Made by a program: the position numbers and the translations under genes. DNA of 64,000 nt from Thermincola carboxydiphila (lineage in GTDB: Bacteria > Bacillota > Thermincolia > Thermincolales > UBA2595): assembly GCA_016841325.1 (NCBI GenBank), contig JAENZJ010000016.1, positions 1-64,000 of the forward strand, given 5' to 3'. A model generated the notes under the pieces. The model had not been told where the DNA came from and ran no database searches. It saw only the letters and a list, made by a program, of their open reading frames with translations. Below, piece by piece: positions 17,446 to 26,723 of this stretch; positions within the stretch are counted from its first letter, which is position 1, and each line of letters starts with the position of its first letter.

Positions 17446-18182
17446 AGCTCTTTGGGAATGTTTAGTTTAGTCTTATCATAGTTTTCCGGCTCACTGATAA
17501 CCCTGAACTGCATGGATGCCAGGCCGAAAAAGGAAACCCTGGCGCGAACTTCGTAATTCACCGGAAGATATGTTTCCCTGGAAATGCGAAATACCTGTTT
17601 AATGTCTTTTAGCTCGGCCCCTTTGAGCTGTGGAGGCATAGCATCAGTTAACTCTGAAAGAGATCCTGCATCAGGGACTACCTCGATTACATATTCCTTT
17701 TCGGATTCGGTGACTACTGAAATATTGCGGTTTTGGGGGTCCGTACCGGCAAGGTTTGACACCGGGTCAACCAGGCCCAGCTGTCTGTAAAAAAACTCGA
17801 CAAACGGCCCCGTCGTCGGGTCCTCCTCCGGCTTCACCCATTTATTCCTGACAGGGCTTAAAATATAAATTTTGTTACCCTGGATGTACATCGATGCCTC
17901 CCCCGACATTTGGGGTATCTGCCAGGTGAAATCGGCCATCTGCCGGTCTTCTTCCCGGTCAACCCTGTTTGCTATATCCACATTTACCTGACTGCCTACC
18001 GATACCTTTGTTTTATACGTATAGGTGTCAATATTCCCGGCTGCATCCCTGGCTTCTTCCAGAATATCTGCAGCATTTTGGGGTTCCGGGGCTTTCCTGA
18101 GGGTATTCCATGGCTCCCAGAACCAGAGCATCACCCCTGCTACCAAAACCAGAAGCAGGAGTATTACCTTACCTTTTTTCAT
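17421..18182 (-). CDS. Membrane-anchored LppX/DUF6612-like protein
   Basis: 253 aa. One N-terminal hydrophobic helix (MKKGKVILLLLVLVAGVMLW) without a lipobox cysteine, so it is probably an uncleaved anchor. The outside domain of about 220 residues has alternating strands (ADFTWQIPQMSGEASMYIQG, VRNKWVKPE) like the LppX/LolA-fold lipoproteins that include DUF6612. The ATG at 18182 has aaggagg 5 bases upstream; the frame continues another 14 codons upstream without a ribosome site. The next gene upstream appears to carry a related domain. Ligand unknown. Confidence 0.65.
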   Translation of the reverse strand: MKKGKVILLLLVLVAGVMLWFWEPWNTLRKAPEPQNAADILEEARDAAGNIDTYTYKTKVSVGSQVNVDIANRVDREEDRQMADFTWQIPQMSGEASMYIQGNKIYILSPVRNKWVKPEEDPTTGPFVEFFYRQLGLVDPVSNLAGTDPQNRNISVVTESEKEYVIEVVPDAGSLSELTDAMPPQLKGAELKDIKQVFRISRETYLPVNYEVRARVSFFGLASMQFRVISEPENYDKTKLNIPKELEEKIRGL

Positions 18183-18229
18183 AACAGCCTCCTTGACTGA
18201 TTTCCTAAATAAATTATGCCTCAAAACGA

Positions 18230-18278
18230 AAAAAAAGAACCAGGGGTCGTCTCTAAAACCGAGGCGCCTCCTGGTTTC
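18230..18278 (-). terminator. Terminator after the stalk-domain protein gene
   Basis: Minus strand: aaaccagg ... cctggttctt stem followed by a run of T residues. It separates the gene at 18310 from the next gene downstream. Confidence 0.65.
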
Positions 18279-18309
18279 TTCCGGAAATTAACAGCTCCCT
18301 GTGGAAATC

Positions 18310-19587
18310 TTAAAGAGTTGACATGACATCAGTTGCAGTTTCAGCATCTTCAGGTATGGTAATCACCTGAGTCTTGTTAATATCTGAAAGGGTCATTGTG
18401 AAATCACCTTCCATAGACATGCTTCCCAGGGCTGCACCCATATCAAACCCCATATTCATTTCCATGTCGAAACCGTAATAAATATCATCCCGGTCACCTA
18501 TCCAGTATGTATAGTTAAGTTTACTGATAGTTATTGCCTTCATGGCTTCGCCAATCAATTCATTGAAGGTTTCATCATTCAACATTTCACCCATGGCTTC
18601 ATCCTCAGCAATGGCTTCACCATAAATGTCGGTAAATATCATTTCCAGAAGTTTACCCATTTTCAGACCGTTCATATCAAAAGATACACCTGTTGTCTGC
18701 TTGCCATTAATGGTTTTTTCCCCGGCAAAGCTTACACTGCGGAATGCTCCGATTTCTTTGGCGGCATCAAGAAATGCCTTATAATCAATTGCTAATGAGT
18801 TGCTTTGCGCAATAAGCTGGGCATATGCTTCTGCCTCTTCTGCGCTCATCTCCTGTTTCATCCACTTTCCTGTTAACGGGTCTTTAAAGTAAAATACATA
18901 ATCTTTAAATATGAACTCGAAATCCATTTCCAGGCTCTCAAATCCCTGGTTTAAAGTCATTGTACCATCAAAGGCATAGGCCGGGGCTTCAGCATCCATC
19001 TTCATGTTTCCGGTAATGCCCATCGTCATTTTCTCAGGCCCTGACGTCCCGGTGACTGCTATTTCCATGTCACCTTCCATATCAACACTAAACTGTTTGA
19101 TGTCCTTATTCTTCTCCATTGAAGCAGCCAGGAGGGCATATGCCTCTTCATCTATATTTACCGGAGTTTTAATGGATACGGTGCGGGTTGCTGCATCCCA
19201 GACAACCACAGCATCAAGGTTCTCACTTACAAAACGCAGGGGTATCAGGGTCCTGCCATCAATGATAGCTGCCGGTACATCCATAAGGACATCTTTTTCA
19301 TTTACCTTGGCCAGATTACTGTCAATCACCAGGATTACACTGGTATCACCCTTATTGACTGTAACGGTCCTGTTGGCTGCATTCCAGGTCACTTCTCCGC
19401 CCATTGATTCGATTATTTTCCTTACCGGCACCAGAGTCCTGCCCTCGCGAATCACCGGAGCCACATCAAAGGTAATGACCTCATCATCGATAAGGACTTT
19501 TACCGGTTCTGCCGCAGACGCCATACCGGCAAATGCGGTCAGGATAAATACGGTGCACAGGAAAATCCGTAAAGCTTTTTTCAACAT
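18310..19587 (-). CDS. Secreted protein with copper amine oxidase N-terminal (stalk) domains and an LppX-like C-terminal domain
   Basis: 425 aa. Signal peptide at 1-26 ending in AGMASAAE. Residues 30-145 carry two Cu_amine_oxidN1-type repeats, recognisable by GRTLVPVRKIIESMGGEVTW and GRTLIPLRFVSENL; despite the name these bind no copper and act as surface modules in Clostridia. Residues 150-425 form a beta-rich domain (MEGDMEIAV, LTGKWMKQEM) resembling DUF6612. It is probably exported and wall-associated. The ATG has aagggggag upstream, and a TATAAT-like box lies in the 105-base gap before it. Function unknown. Confidence 0.75.
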   Translation of the reverse strand: MLKKALRIFLCTVFILTAFAGMASAAEPVKVLIDDEVITFDVAPVIREGRTLVPVRKIIESMGGEVTWNAANRTVTVNKGDTSVILVIDSNLAKVNEKDVLMDVPAAIIDGRTLIPLRFVSENLDAVVVWDAATRTVSIKTPVNIDEEAYALLAASMEKNKDIKQFSVDMEGDMEIAVTGTSGPEKMTMGITGNMKMDAEAPAYAFDGTMTLNQGFESLEMDFEFIFKDYVFYFKDPLTGKWMKQEMSAEEAEAYAQLIAQSNSLAIDYKAFLDAAKEIGAFRSVSFAGEKTINGKQTTGVSFDMNGLKMGKLLEMIFTDIYGEAIAEDEAMGEMLNDETFNELIGEAMKAITISKLNYTYWIGDRDDIYYGFDMEMNMGFDMGAALGSMSMEGDFTMTLSDINKTQVITIPEDAETATDVMSTL

Positions 19588-19692
19588 TTTCTCCCCCTTA
19601 GTGTTAACACATATTGGTTATTTCTCCTTATTCAGTATATTATACAGCCGCCCTTATAATCCCTTTTATTTTTTTTATTTTTTATCTTTTTC

Positions 19693-21156
19693 TCATATTT
19701 CTCTCTCAACCTGGTGTTTGCGGCGGTCCTGGCGCTCTGGTCCGCCGTAACCTCCGGGCACGCCTCCCCTGACAAAAGAGACCGCTGCCCCGCAAAGGGC
19801 AATAACTGCCGCAGCCTTAAAGACAAGGCCGAGAGCCTCAACATAGGCTGTCTGCCAGGTGGTAACAGACTGCAGAAATTCAAACCTGGCCTTAAAAATG
19901 GCAACCGAAAGGGCCACTCCTATAACCATCCCGACATTTCTCACGGTAGCCACCACACCGCCGGCAACCCCCAGTTTGGGGGACGGTACAGTTCCCATTA
20001 CTGAACTGTTGTTGGGTGACTGAAACATCCCGGTCCCCAACCCCATCAGGGCCATTTTCCAAACCAGTGAGTGGGGTGACATATCAGCACTGACGTCTGC
20101 CAGCAAAAACAGGCCAATTGCATTAATACTCAATCCCCCGGTAGTCAGTAACAGAGGCCCTGTTTTATCTGAGAGCCAGCCGCTAAAAGGCGCTGTCAGG
20201 GCCATAGCCGCCGGGAAGGCTGTCATTACAAGGCCCATTTGGTAGGCCTTCAGTTCCAGCATCTCAGCCATATAGAATGGCAGGAGATATGTAGTGAAGA
20301 ACATGGCCACAAAAGACAGTAGTCCGGCTACGTTGCCGGCCAGAAACAGCCTGTTGCGAAAGAGGGAAAGGTCAATCATCGGCTGAGTAATCCTCAGTTC
20401 GGTGATAAAAAACACTCCCAGGAGAATAATCGAAGCTGCCAGGAGAATCAGTACCCGCTGAGACATCCAGCCAAATTCCTGGCCTTCTGACAGCCCTAAA
20501 AGGAAACACGTTATCCCCCCGCCAAACAGCAAAGCCCCAAAATAATCAAATTTCTGTTTTTGCAGTATATCTCTGTCCCTTGGCAGGATAAAGAGTGCAG
20601 CAATAAATCCCATGATAGCAATGGGAATATTAATATAGAATATAGCCCGCCAGCCCAGGCTGCTAACTAAAAAGCCTCCCAGACTCGGTCCGGTAAGGCT
20701 CCCAAGGGCAACCACGGTACCCATGCTTCCAAGGGCCCGTCCCCTTTCACGTGGCGGGAAACAGGATGTCACCAGGCCCATGGCATTTGCCATCATCATT
20801 GCTGCCCCGACCGCCTGAATAACCCTAAAGATAACCAACTGCTGTACGTTACCTGCCAGCCCGCACAAAGCTGAACCCAGGGCAAACCCGAGAAAACCCA
20901 CCGCATATACCCTGTTCTTACCAATGATATCTGCCAGCCTGCCAAATGCCAGCAGCATGCTTGAAATAGTCAGCAGATATGCAGTAACCGCCCACTGCAG
21001 AGTCTCCTTGCCGACACCGAAGTTTACCGATATAGTGGGCAGGGCAACATTAACTATACTCCCGTCCAGGGTGGCCATAAAGGTACCGGCAGCAACATTA
21101 GCAAAAACAATCCATCTGTAATACGGCCTCTTCTGTAACTTTTCCTTAAATGACAC
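19693..21156 (-). CDS. MFS drug exporter, DHA2 (EmrB/QacA) family
   Basis: 487 aa with about 14 hydrophobic segments, as in the DHA2 family. Seen: motif C-type sequence in TM1 (FMATLDGSIVNVALPTIS), the A motif GRLADIIGKNRVYAVG, and PSLGGFLVSSLGWRAIFYIN. It would export toxic organic compounds using the proton gradient. I prefer the GTG at 21156 (aaggcggtg 7 bases upstream). The ATG at 21177 overlaps the GGDEF stop as ATGA but has no ribosome site, so coupling is the alternative. C-terminal tail is Arg/Gly/Gln rich. Confidence 0.88.
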   Translation of the reverse strand: MSFKEKLQKRPYYRWIVFANVAAGTFMATLDGSIVNVALPTISVNFGVGKETLQWAVTAYLLTISSMLLAFGRLADIIGKNRVYAVGFLGFALGSALCGLAGNVQQLVIFRVIQAVGAAMMMANAMGLVTSCFPPRERGRALGSMGTVVALGSLTGPSLGGFLVSSLGWRAIFYINIPIAIMGFIAALFILPRDRDILQKQKFDYFGALLFGGGITCFLLGLSEGQEFGWMSQRVLILLAASIILLGVFFITELRITQPMIDLSLFRNRLFLAGNVAGLLSFVAMFFTTYLLPFYMAEMLELKAYQMGLVMTAFPAAMALTAPFSGWLSDKTGPLLLTTGGLSINAIGLFLLADVSADMSPHSLVWKMALMGLGTGMFQSPNNSSVMGTVPSPKLGVAGGVVATVRNVGMVIGVALSVAIFKARFEFLQSVTTWQTAYVEALGLVFKAAAVIALCGAAVSFVRGGVPGGYGGPERQDRRKHQVEREI

Positions 21157-21173
21157 GGGATGACACCGCCTTA

Positions 21174-22586
21174 TCATGAAGATGAATAATACTGTTTCTT
21201 GGCACGTTCAATGGGAGTCTCATCATGGATCCCCAGCTTATATTTTCTTTTATCCTCATACATGCTCTGGTCGGCCCGTGTCAGTATATCACTCAGCCCT
21301 TCACGCCCATATGCCGTTGCCGTACCAATGCTTAATGCAAGAGATATATCCGGATTGTCATTTTCCTCTTCGTTCCATCTGGCCACATTTTCCAGAATCC
21401 GCTTTTGGACAATAAGTGCATCCTCCCTGGTGGTATTAGGCAAAAGAATTACCAGTTCATCCCCGCCGTAACGGCATACGGTATCACTGTCCCTGACACT
21501 GCGCTGCAGGACATGGGCAGCAGCCTTGATAATCTGGTCACCCATGACGTGACCAAAGAAGTCATTGATAAATTTCAGGTCATTTACATCAACCATAATA
21601 ATGGTCAGATACAGATCTTTTCTTTTTAGCTGGGCCACAGCCTGGATTAGAATCTGGTCAAAATACTGCCGGTTATATAATCCGGTAAGGCCGTCAACAA
21701 ATGCCATTTGTTGCGTCCGGGCAAATAACTGGGCGTTTTTGATAGCTACAGCTGCATGATTGGCAAATGTATGTAGAAGCTCCTGTTCTTCCAGACCAAA
21801 GACGTCCCACTCCTCACTTTCCACCACAAGGGCCCCCAGACACTTGTCCTGGTCCTTTAGTGGCAGAACAAAAACTGCATTTGTTTCCGGCCTTTTTACA
21901 ATCCCGTCAAATCCCGGTCTGCCTCTTTCCAGGCAAACCATAGCACCCGACCTTATCGCAAAGGCAATAACACTGTCAGGAGAACCATAGTCAATGGTCT
22001 CTGCCGGTGTCTCTCCAAGGAGGCAGTCTGTGGTAGCCATAGGAACAATCGTTTCTTTTTCTTCATCCAGGAGATAAATTGTGCCTGTTGTAAAATTGAT
22101 TACCTCCACTGCCAGAAGCAGTATCTTAAAAAGGACATCATTAAGATTAAGTGATGAATTAATTGTGTGGCTTACCTTAAACAGCGCTGACAGTTCCTTT
22201 TGGGATTTGCGGATACGGTCAGTAAGCTCACGTTTACCGGTAATGTCCAGACTTACCATTACTATGCCGATAAACTCACCATCAGGGGTAAATATAGGTG
22301 ATACCAGATTCTCCAGGTCAGGTCCTGAATGAACATCAATTTTTTTCCATTCGGCAACCTTTAATTCTTTGATATCTTTAATAATTTTTTCAATTCCGGC
22401 ATGTACCCTTTCAGGGTGGCAGTCAAACAGTCTTCTTCCGGCAAGGGCCTCCTTGCGGATATTTTTCATCATAGCTGCCGGGGCATTGCAGTATCGGATA
22501 ATACCTTCCGGATCGACAAAGATAATTCCAATATGCATGCTCTCAAACAGGCTCAGTAAAACATCAACATCAAAAAACCGGTTCAT
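21174..22586 (-). CDS. PAS-GAF-GGDEF protein, probable diguanylate cyclase
   Basis: 470 aa. PAS domain (about 1-120, GIIFVDPEGIIRYCNAPA), a GAF domain (about 150-300, LLLAVEVINFTTGTIYLLDE), and a GGDEF domain (about 305-465) with FVDGLTGLYNRQYFD and the active-site loop RYGGDELVILL. The last residue of the motif is Leu rather than Phe, which is tolerated in some active cyclases. I see no I-site RxxD five residues before it (VRDSDTV is close). It would make c-di-GMP in response to an unknown signal. ATG at 22586 has gaggtg upstream. It overlaps the MFS gene, so both may be co-expressed. Confidence 0.87.
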   Translation of the reverse strand: MNRFFDVDVLLSLFESMHIGIIFVDPEGIIRYCNAPAAMMKNIRKEALAGRRLFDCHPERVHAGIEKIIKDIKELKVAEWKKIDVHSGPDLENLVSPIFTPDGEFIGIVMVSLDITGKRELTDRIRKSQKELSALFKVSHTINSSLNLNDVLFKILLLAVEVINFTTGTIYLLDEEKETIVPMATTDCLLGETPAETIDYGSPDSVIAFAIRSGAMVCLERGRPGFDGIVKRPETNAVFVLPLKDQDKCLGALVVESEEWDVFGLEEQELLHTFANHAAVAIKNAQLFARTQQMAFVDGLTGLYNRQYFDQILIQAVAQLKRKDLYLTIIMVDVNDLKFINDFFGHVMGDQIIKAAAHVLQRSVRDSDTVCRYGGDELVILLPNTTREDALIVQKRILENVARWNEEENDNPDISLALSIGTATAYGREGLSDILTRADQSMYEDKRKYKLGIHDETPIERAKKQYYSSS

Positions 22587-22781
22587 TACAACCCACCTCA
22601 ATCGGATACCACCTGAGTCCAACACCACGTCGAAGCAATATCATGCAAATATACCTTTCCACCAGACAGGCAGTGTTATTCAGAATGAATACTCTGTATT
22701 AATCTTCCAGTTCGACATCGCAATGATTAATCCTTTTTTTAGTTTTCATTAACAGGTTATGCAGAAACTGCGCTGCCGGAC

Positions 22782-22817
22782 AAAAAACAAGCTCCCAAAG
22801 TATATCCCCGGGAGTTG
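22782..22817 (-). terminator. Terminator after the ArgA-type acetyltransferase gene
   Basis: Minus strand: ctccc ... gggag stem with about 15 bases between arms, then gcttgtttttt. A short stem, so moderate strength. The rest of the 243-base gap up to the GGDEF protein start holds nothing recognisable. Confidence 0.5.
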
Positions 22818-22829
22818 CGCAAAACCAAA

Positions 22830-23285
22830 TCAGTTTATTTCAAGCAGTACAGCAGTTTCATCACAGTTGGGGAACTTTGGACAATCGATACATTCCTTCC
22901 AGACCTTGTGAGGCAGAACATCTTTTGAAACAACCCGAAAACCGCATTTTTTAAAGAAGACTGCCTGATAGGTGAGGGAAAACACCCTTAGAATCCCAAG
23001 TTCCCAGGCTTCCCTGACAAAACTGTTTACCAGTCCCCGTCCTATCCCCTGTTTGGTATATTCGGGGGCAACTGCCAGGGCCCGGACCTCGGCCAGGTCC
23101 TCCCACAGAATATGCAATCCTCCGGCAGCTATCACCTTCCCATTATCCTCAGCAACGGTAAAATCCCTGATATGTTCATAAAGCAGCGCCCGGGACCGGG
23201 CCAGCATCAAGCCTTCATTGGCATAGTGTGTTATCAGTGCATGAATGGCTTCAACATCACTGATTCTTGCTTTGCGATAAATCAT
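22830..23285 (-). CDS. GNAT N-acetyltransferase of the short ArgA (N-acetylglutamate synthase) type
   Basis: 151 aa GNAT fold. It starts IYRKARISDVEAIHALI, has the acetyl-CoA loop APEYTKQGIGRGLV and ends with a conserved CPKFPNCDETAV segment typical of the single-domain NAGS found in Clostridia and Deltaproteobacteria. It would acetylate glutamate for arginine synthesis. No other arg gene is nearby, so the substrate is inferred from family resemblance only. Confidence 0.78.
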   Translation of the reverse strand: MIYRKARISDVEAIHALITHYANEGLMLARSRALLYEHIRDFTVAEDNGKVIAAGGLHILWEDLAEVRALAVAPEYTKQGIGRGLVNSFVREAWELGILRVFSLTYQAVFFKKCGFRVVSKDVLPHKVWKECIDCPKFPNCDETAVLLEIN

Positions 23286-23481
23286 CCTACCATAACCTTT
23301 CCTCGAAAATATGATTAAACCAAACTACCGCGTATTATCAATCTAATATTCTGTACCCAAAAATTATATAATAGAGTCATTATATCATTATATGTTAAAT
23401 CTCTTCAATAATAATTTTTCTCAACACACAACAACATCAAAATACCCTTGTCTACGGCAAATAAAAACTTGAAAAAACGCA

Positions 23482-23521
23482 AAAAAAAGGAGCACTCAAC
23501 AATGTTGCATTGAGCGCTCCC
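23482..23521 (-). terminator. Strong terminator after tldD
   Basis: Minus strand: ggagcgctcaa / ttgagtgctcc stem with one wobble, then eight T residues. It ends the aroC-aroK-aroB-tldD transcript. The 195 bases from here to the acetyltransferase start are AT-rich and contain a tataat-type box near 23370. Confidence 0.9.
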
Positions 23522-23527
23522 TCATTT

Positions 23528-24955
23528 TCAGATCCGTCTGATTCGCTTTACCTGGGGACTGTTTTCATCCCCATGTGCTGTCCCTCCCACAACTATGTGT
23601 GGAATATGCATTGTTGGCTGGGCATCCGATACCGGGACCCCCTGGCCGTCCTTCCCGCAGGTACCTATTGTGTATCCAAGGTCGCTGCCTACCATATCAA
23701 CTGTCTGCAGGACCTCAGGGCCATTCCCGGTAAGGGTTGCCCCCCTGACAGGTCCGGCAATTTCCCCGTCCCTGATAAGGTATCCCTCAGCCACATCAAA
23801 GACAAAGTCACCATTAGTTGTATTTACCTGCCCACCACCCATCTTTTTCACCAGCAGGCCGTTTTTCACAAGCCTGATTATTTTTTCAGGGTCTTCATTC
23901 CCGGGAGCAATATATGTATTGCTCATCCTGGGAATAGGTCTGTCCTGATATGACTCGCGCCTTCCGTTGCCGGTGGGACGGGCCTCTTCATCACGCATGG
24001 CCGTAAGCCGGTCATACATATACTCTTCCAGTATCCCATCTTTGATAAGTACCGTCTTCTGTCCCCCGGTCCCCTCATCGTCAAACCTGAAAGAGCCGTA
24101 TTTACCTTTGATGGTGGCATCATCAACCACAGTAACCAGTTCAGAAGCTACCTTTTGGCCTTTTTGACCGGCATAAACAGACAGCTTTTTCTGCACCAGG
24201 TCTGCCTCCAGGCCATGGCCGCAGGCCTCATGCACCATGGTCCCGCCGGCTTCTCCGGCCATGACCACTTCCATTTTCCCCGCAGGAGCAGGCTTGGCTT
24301 CCAGCATTTTAACTGCCCTTCCCGCAGCTTCCCTGGCCACATCTTCAGGGCTGTATTCAGTTAAGAGTTCAAAACCCTGGAAACCACCCACAGCATCATA
24401 TCCTGTCTGGATCACGCCATTATCCATGGCCACTGTGTTTATCATAAACCGGGTCCTCACCCGCTGGTCCCGGACATAATCACCCTTTGTATTGGCAATG
24501 ACGACATTTTGAATAACATCCCCCAGCCCAACGGTTACCTGCTTAATACGGGGGTCAAATCCCCGTGCCGTCCTGTTACCCCTGACAACCATTTCAACCT
24601 TGTCATCGATGCTGACAGTATCAGGCATTTGCTCGATATCGAACTCAACGGCAGGTTTTATTTCCGTGAGATCTACAGTAACATCACGCCTGCTTTCAGT
24701 AGCAGCACTGACTATTCCGGCTACCTTGACAAGGCCTTCTTTTGAGAGGTCATTGGTGTACGCATAAGCTGTCGCATCTCCGGAGATCACCCTTATCCCT
24801 GCACCTGTATCTATCCCGGAATTAATCCGCTCAATCTTATCAGCCTCACAGGCAACAGCCACTGTCTTTTTTTCTTCAATGAATATATCTGCAAAGTCGC
24901 CCCCCCTGGCTAAGGCCAGTTGGAGTATTTCCTGAAGATCACCCTTTGCTAACAC
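23528..24955 (-). CDS. tldD: TldD metalloprotease subunit
   Basis: 475 aa. It carries the zinc motif as HEACGHGLEAD (HExxxH) near residue 245, preceded by GGTMV. Other conserved segments are GSFRFDDEGTGGQKTVLIKDG and GNGRRESYQDRPIPRMSNTY. With TldE it forms a heterodimeric protease that cleaves small peptides inside a central cavity. The start is a GTG with ggaggtg upstream. It is the last gene after aroB and ends in a strong terminator. Its partner lies 7 kb away at 15496-16839. Confidence 0.92.
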   Translation of the reverse strand: MLAKGDLQEILQLALARGGDFADIFIEEKKTVAVACEADKIERINSGIDTGAGIRVISGDATAYAYTNDLSKEGLVKVAGIVSAATESRRDVTVDLTEIKPAVEFDIEQMPDTVSIDDKVEMVVRGNRTARGFDPRIKQVTVGLGDVIQNVVIANTKGDYVRDQRVRTRFMINTVAMDNGVIQTGYDAVGGFQGFELLTEYSPEDVAREAAGRAVKMLEAKPAPAGKMEVVMAGEAGGTMVHEACGHGLEADLVQKKLSVYAGQKGQKVASELVTVVDDATIKGKYGSFRFDDEGTGGQKTVLIKDGILEEYMYDRLTAMRDEEARPTGNGRRESYQDRPIPRMSNTYIAPGNEDPEKIIRLVKNGLLVKKMGGGQVNTTNGDFVFDVAEGYLIRDGEIAGPVRGATLTGNGPEVLQTVDMVGSDLGYTIGTCGKDGQGVPVSDAQPTMHIPHIVVGGTAHGDENSPQVKRIRRI

Positions 24956-25016
24956 AGCAGCACCTCCACAGTTAAATACTTCGCCTCCGGTTTAGTGTTT
25001 GCCCCCGATTGCCTTA

Positions 25017-26126
25017 CTATACTTGATTTTGCTGTCCCTGGAGCACATTTTTCAGTATTTCATGGGATATCTCCGGGACAATTGCAGCTCTTCCTATGGT
25101 TTCAGGCAACACATACCTGACTTTGCCGCCTACCGCCTTTTTGTCGTGGTACATGCTTTCTATGATTTCGGCAATATCCAAATTCCCAAAACCGCAGGGC
25201 AGCCCGTATGTCGCAATCAGCCTCTCAATCCGGGCCAGATCGGGTTCCGGCAGCAGCCCTGTTTTCACCGCAGCCCTGGCGGCAGATACCATGCCAATGG
25301 CCACGGCCTCACCGTGGACAAATTCCGAATACCCGGTCAGAGCCTCATAGGCATGGCCAAAAGTATGGCCCAGGTTAAGAATAGCCCTGATGCCCTGCTC
25401 AGTCTCGTCCTCTGCCACTATTTCCGCTTTTATGCGGCAGGAGGTCTCCACAACACGAATAACAGTCCCGATATGCAGCTGCCTGACGGCCGGGGCCTCC
25501 CTTTCCAGAAACGTAAAAAAATCTCTGTCCCTGATGATACCGTATTTAATCACTTCAGCCATACCGGCCCTGAACTGCCGGTCTTCCAGGGTATATAATG
25601 TGTTTATATCGGAAAAAACCATCCTGGGCTGGTAAAACGCACCAATAATGTTTTTTCCCCTGGGATGATTTACAGCCACCTTTCCTCCCACACTGCTGTC
25701 AACCTGGGCCAGGAGTGTGGTTGGAACCTGTATAAAGGGAACCCCTCTCATATATGTGGCCGCTATAAACCCTGCCAGGTCGCCGATAACGCCGCCCCCC
25801 AGGGCAAGTACCGCATTGCTTCGGTCAAGGCCGCCGGTAAAGGCAGTATCATAAAGAAGTGCGGCTGATTCCAGGGATTTATATTTTTCCCCGTCAGGCA
25901 CCTCGGCAACTATAGTTTCAAAACCTGCAGCCTCCAGGCTGTCACTGACCTGCCTGCCATAAAGCGCCCCCACCGTCGGGTTGGTAACTACCATAATCCT
26001 GCTGCCAACCCCGAGCCTTTTGACATAGTCTCCAAGACCAGGGAGAATGTTGGCTCCGATATGTATGGGGTAGCTTTTGGGGCCCAGGTCTACCTTTACA
26101 GTTGTAATAGATTTGCTCTTTTCCAT
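25017..26126 (-). CDS. aroB: 3-dehydroquinate synthase
   Basis: 369 aa, usual length. It closes DAHP to 3-dehydroquinate using NAD+ and a divalent metal. Seen: PDGEKYKSLESA, GGGVIGDLAGFIAATYMRG, VPTTLLAQVDSSVGGKVAVN and the metal-ligand histidines in NLGHTFGHAYE and VHGEAVAIGM. Start ATG has aaggag about 12 bases upstream. It lies 64 bases after aroK. Confidence 0.96.
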   Translation of the reverse strand: MEKSKSITTVKVDLGPKSYPIHIGANILPGLGDYVKRLGVGSRIMVVTNPTVGALYGRQVSDSLEAAGFETIVAEVPDGEKYKSLESAALLYDTAFTGGLDRSNAVLALGGGVIGDLAGFIAATYMRGVPFIQVPTTLLAQVDSSVGGKVAVNHPRGKNIIGAFYQPRMVFSDINTLYTLEDRQFRAGMAEVIKYGIIRDRDFFTFLEREAPAVRQLHIGTVIRVVETSCRIKAEIVAEDETEQGIRAILNLGHTFGHAYEALTGYSEFVHGEAVAIGMVSAARAAVKTGLLPEPDLARIERLIATYGLPCGFGNLDIAEIIESMYHDKKAVGGKVRYVLPETIGRAAIVPEISHEILKNVLQGQQNQV

Positions 26127-26190
26127 GGATTAGCCGGACTCCTTCATCTGTTCTGCCATGACTTGTATCACCTGTATCAACCCTGTTCCT

Positions 26191-26721
26191 TCAGTTCACT
26201 TTGCCCTGCTCCTTCAGAAAGGTTTCATATACCCTCCTGACCGCTTCAACCACATCGTCAAGTTCCCGGCGGGAGGTATCAATCCTGTAAGAAGCAAGGG
26301 AATAATAAGGCTCCCGCTCGGCGAGCATCTTGATAATCTTCTGCAGGGGGTCTTCTGTTCGCAGCAACGGCCTGTTCTTCTTCCGCCTGGTCCTTTCATG
26401 AATAATCTCCGGCTTCGCTTCCAGGCAGACCAGTAGTCCGTTTTCCTTCAGTAATTCCACATTTTCACGGTCCAGTACGGCCCCGCCGCCGGTGGCAATA
26501 ACCAGGTTATCTTCACGGGTTATTCTCCTGACAGCCGCCTTTTCCTCGGAACGGAAGCGAATCTCCCCGTGTTTGTCGAAAATATCACTGACACTCATCC
26601 CGGTTACCCGTTCTATTTCCTGGTCGGTATCCACAAATTTCATTCCCAGCTTCCTGGCCAGTATCTTGCCAACAGTTGTTTTCCCTGTACCCATATAACC
26701 TATCAGAACCAGATTTGGCAT
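26191..26721 (-). CDS. aroK: Shikimate kinase
   Basis: 176 aa P-loop kinase. Walker A GYMGTGKTTVGK at residues 8-19, the shikimate-binding DTDQEIE, and GEIRFRSEE, GGGAV and RPLLR motifs. It phosphorylates shikimate at the 3-hydroxyl. It starts 2 bases after the aroC stop, which indicates coupling. Confidence 0.96.
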   Translation of the reverse strand: MPNLVLIGYMGTGKTTVGKILARKLGMKFVDTDQEIERVTGMSVSDIFDKHGEIRFRSEEKAAVRRITREDNLVIATGGGAVLDRENVELLKENGLLVCLEAKPEIIHERTRRKKNRPLLRTEDPLQKIIKMLAEREPYYSLASYRIDTSRRELDDVVEAVRRVYETFLKEQGKVN

Positions 26722-26723
26722 TA

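Noticed and set aside
19004-19750. 248-codon plus-strand open frame
   Set aside because: It is antisense to the stalk-domain protein gene, has no ribosome site and a composition typical of a shadow frame.
21174-22586. Inactive GGDEF domain because of the GGDEL motif
   Set aside because: The Gly-Gly-Asp-Glu core and surrounding residues are intact and change at the last position is tolerated in active enzymes, so I do not claim loss of activity.
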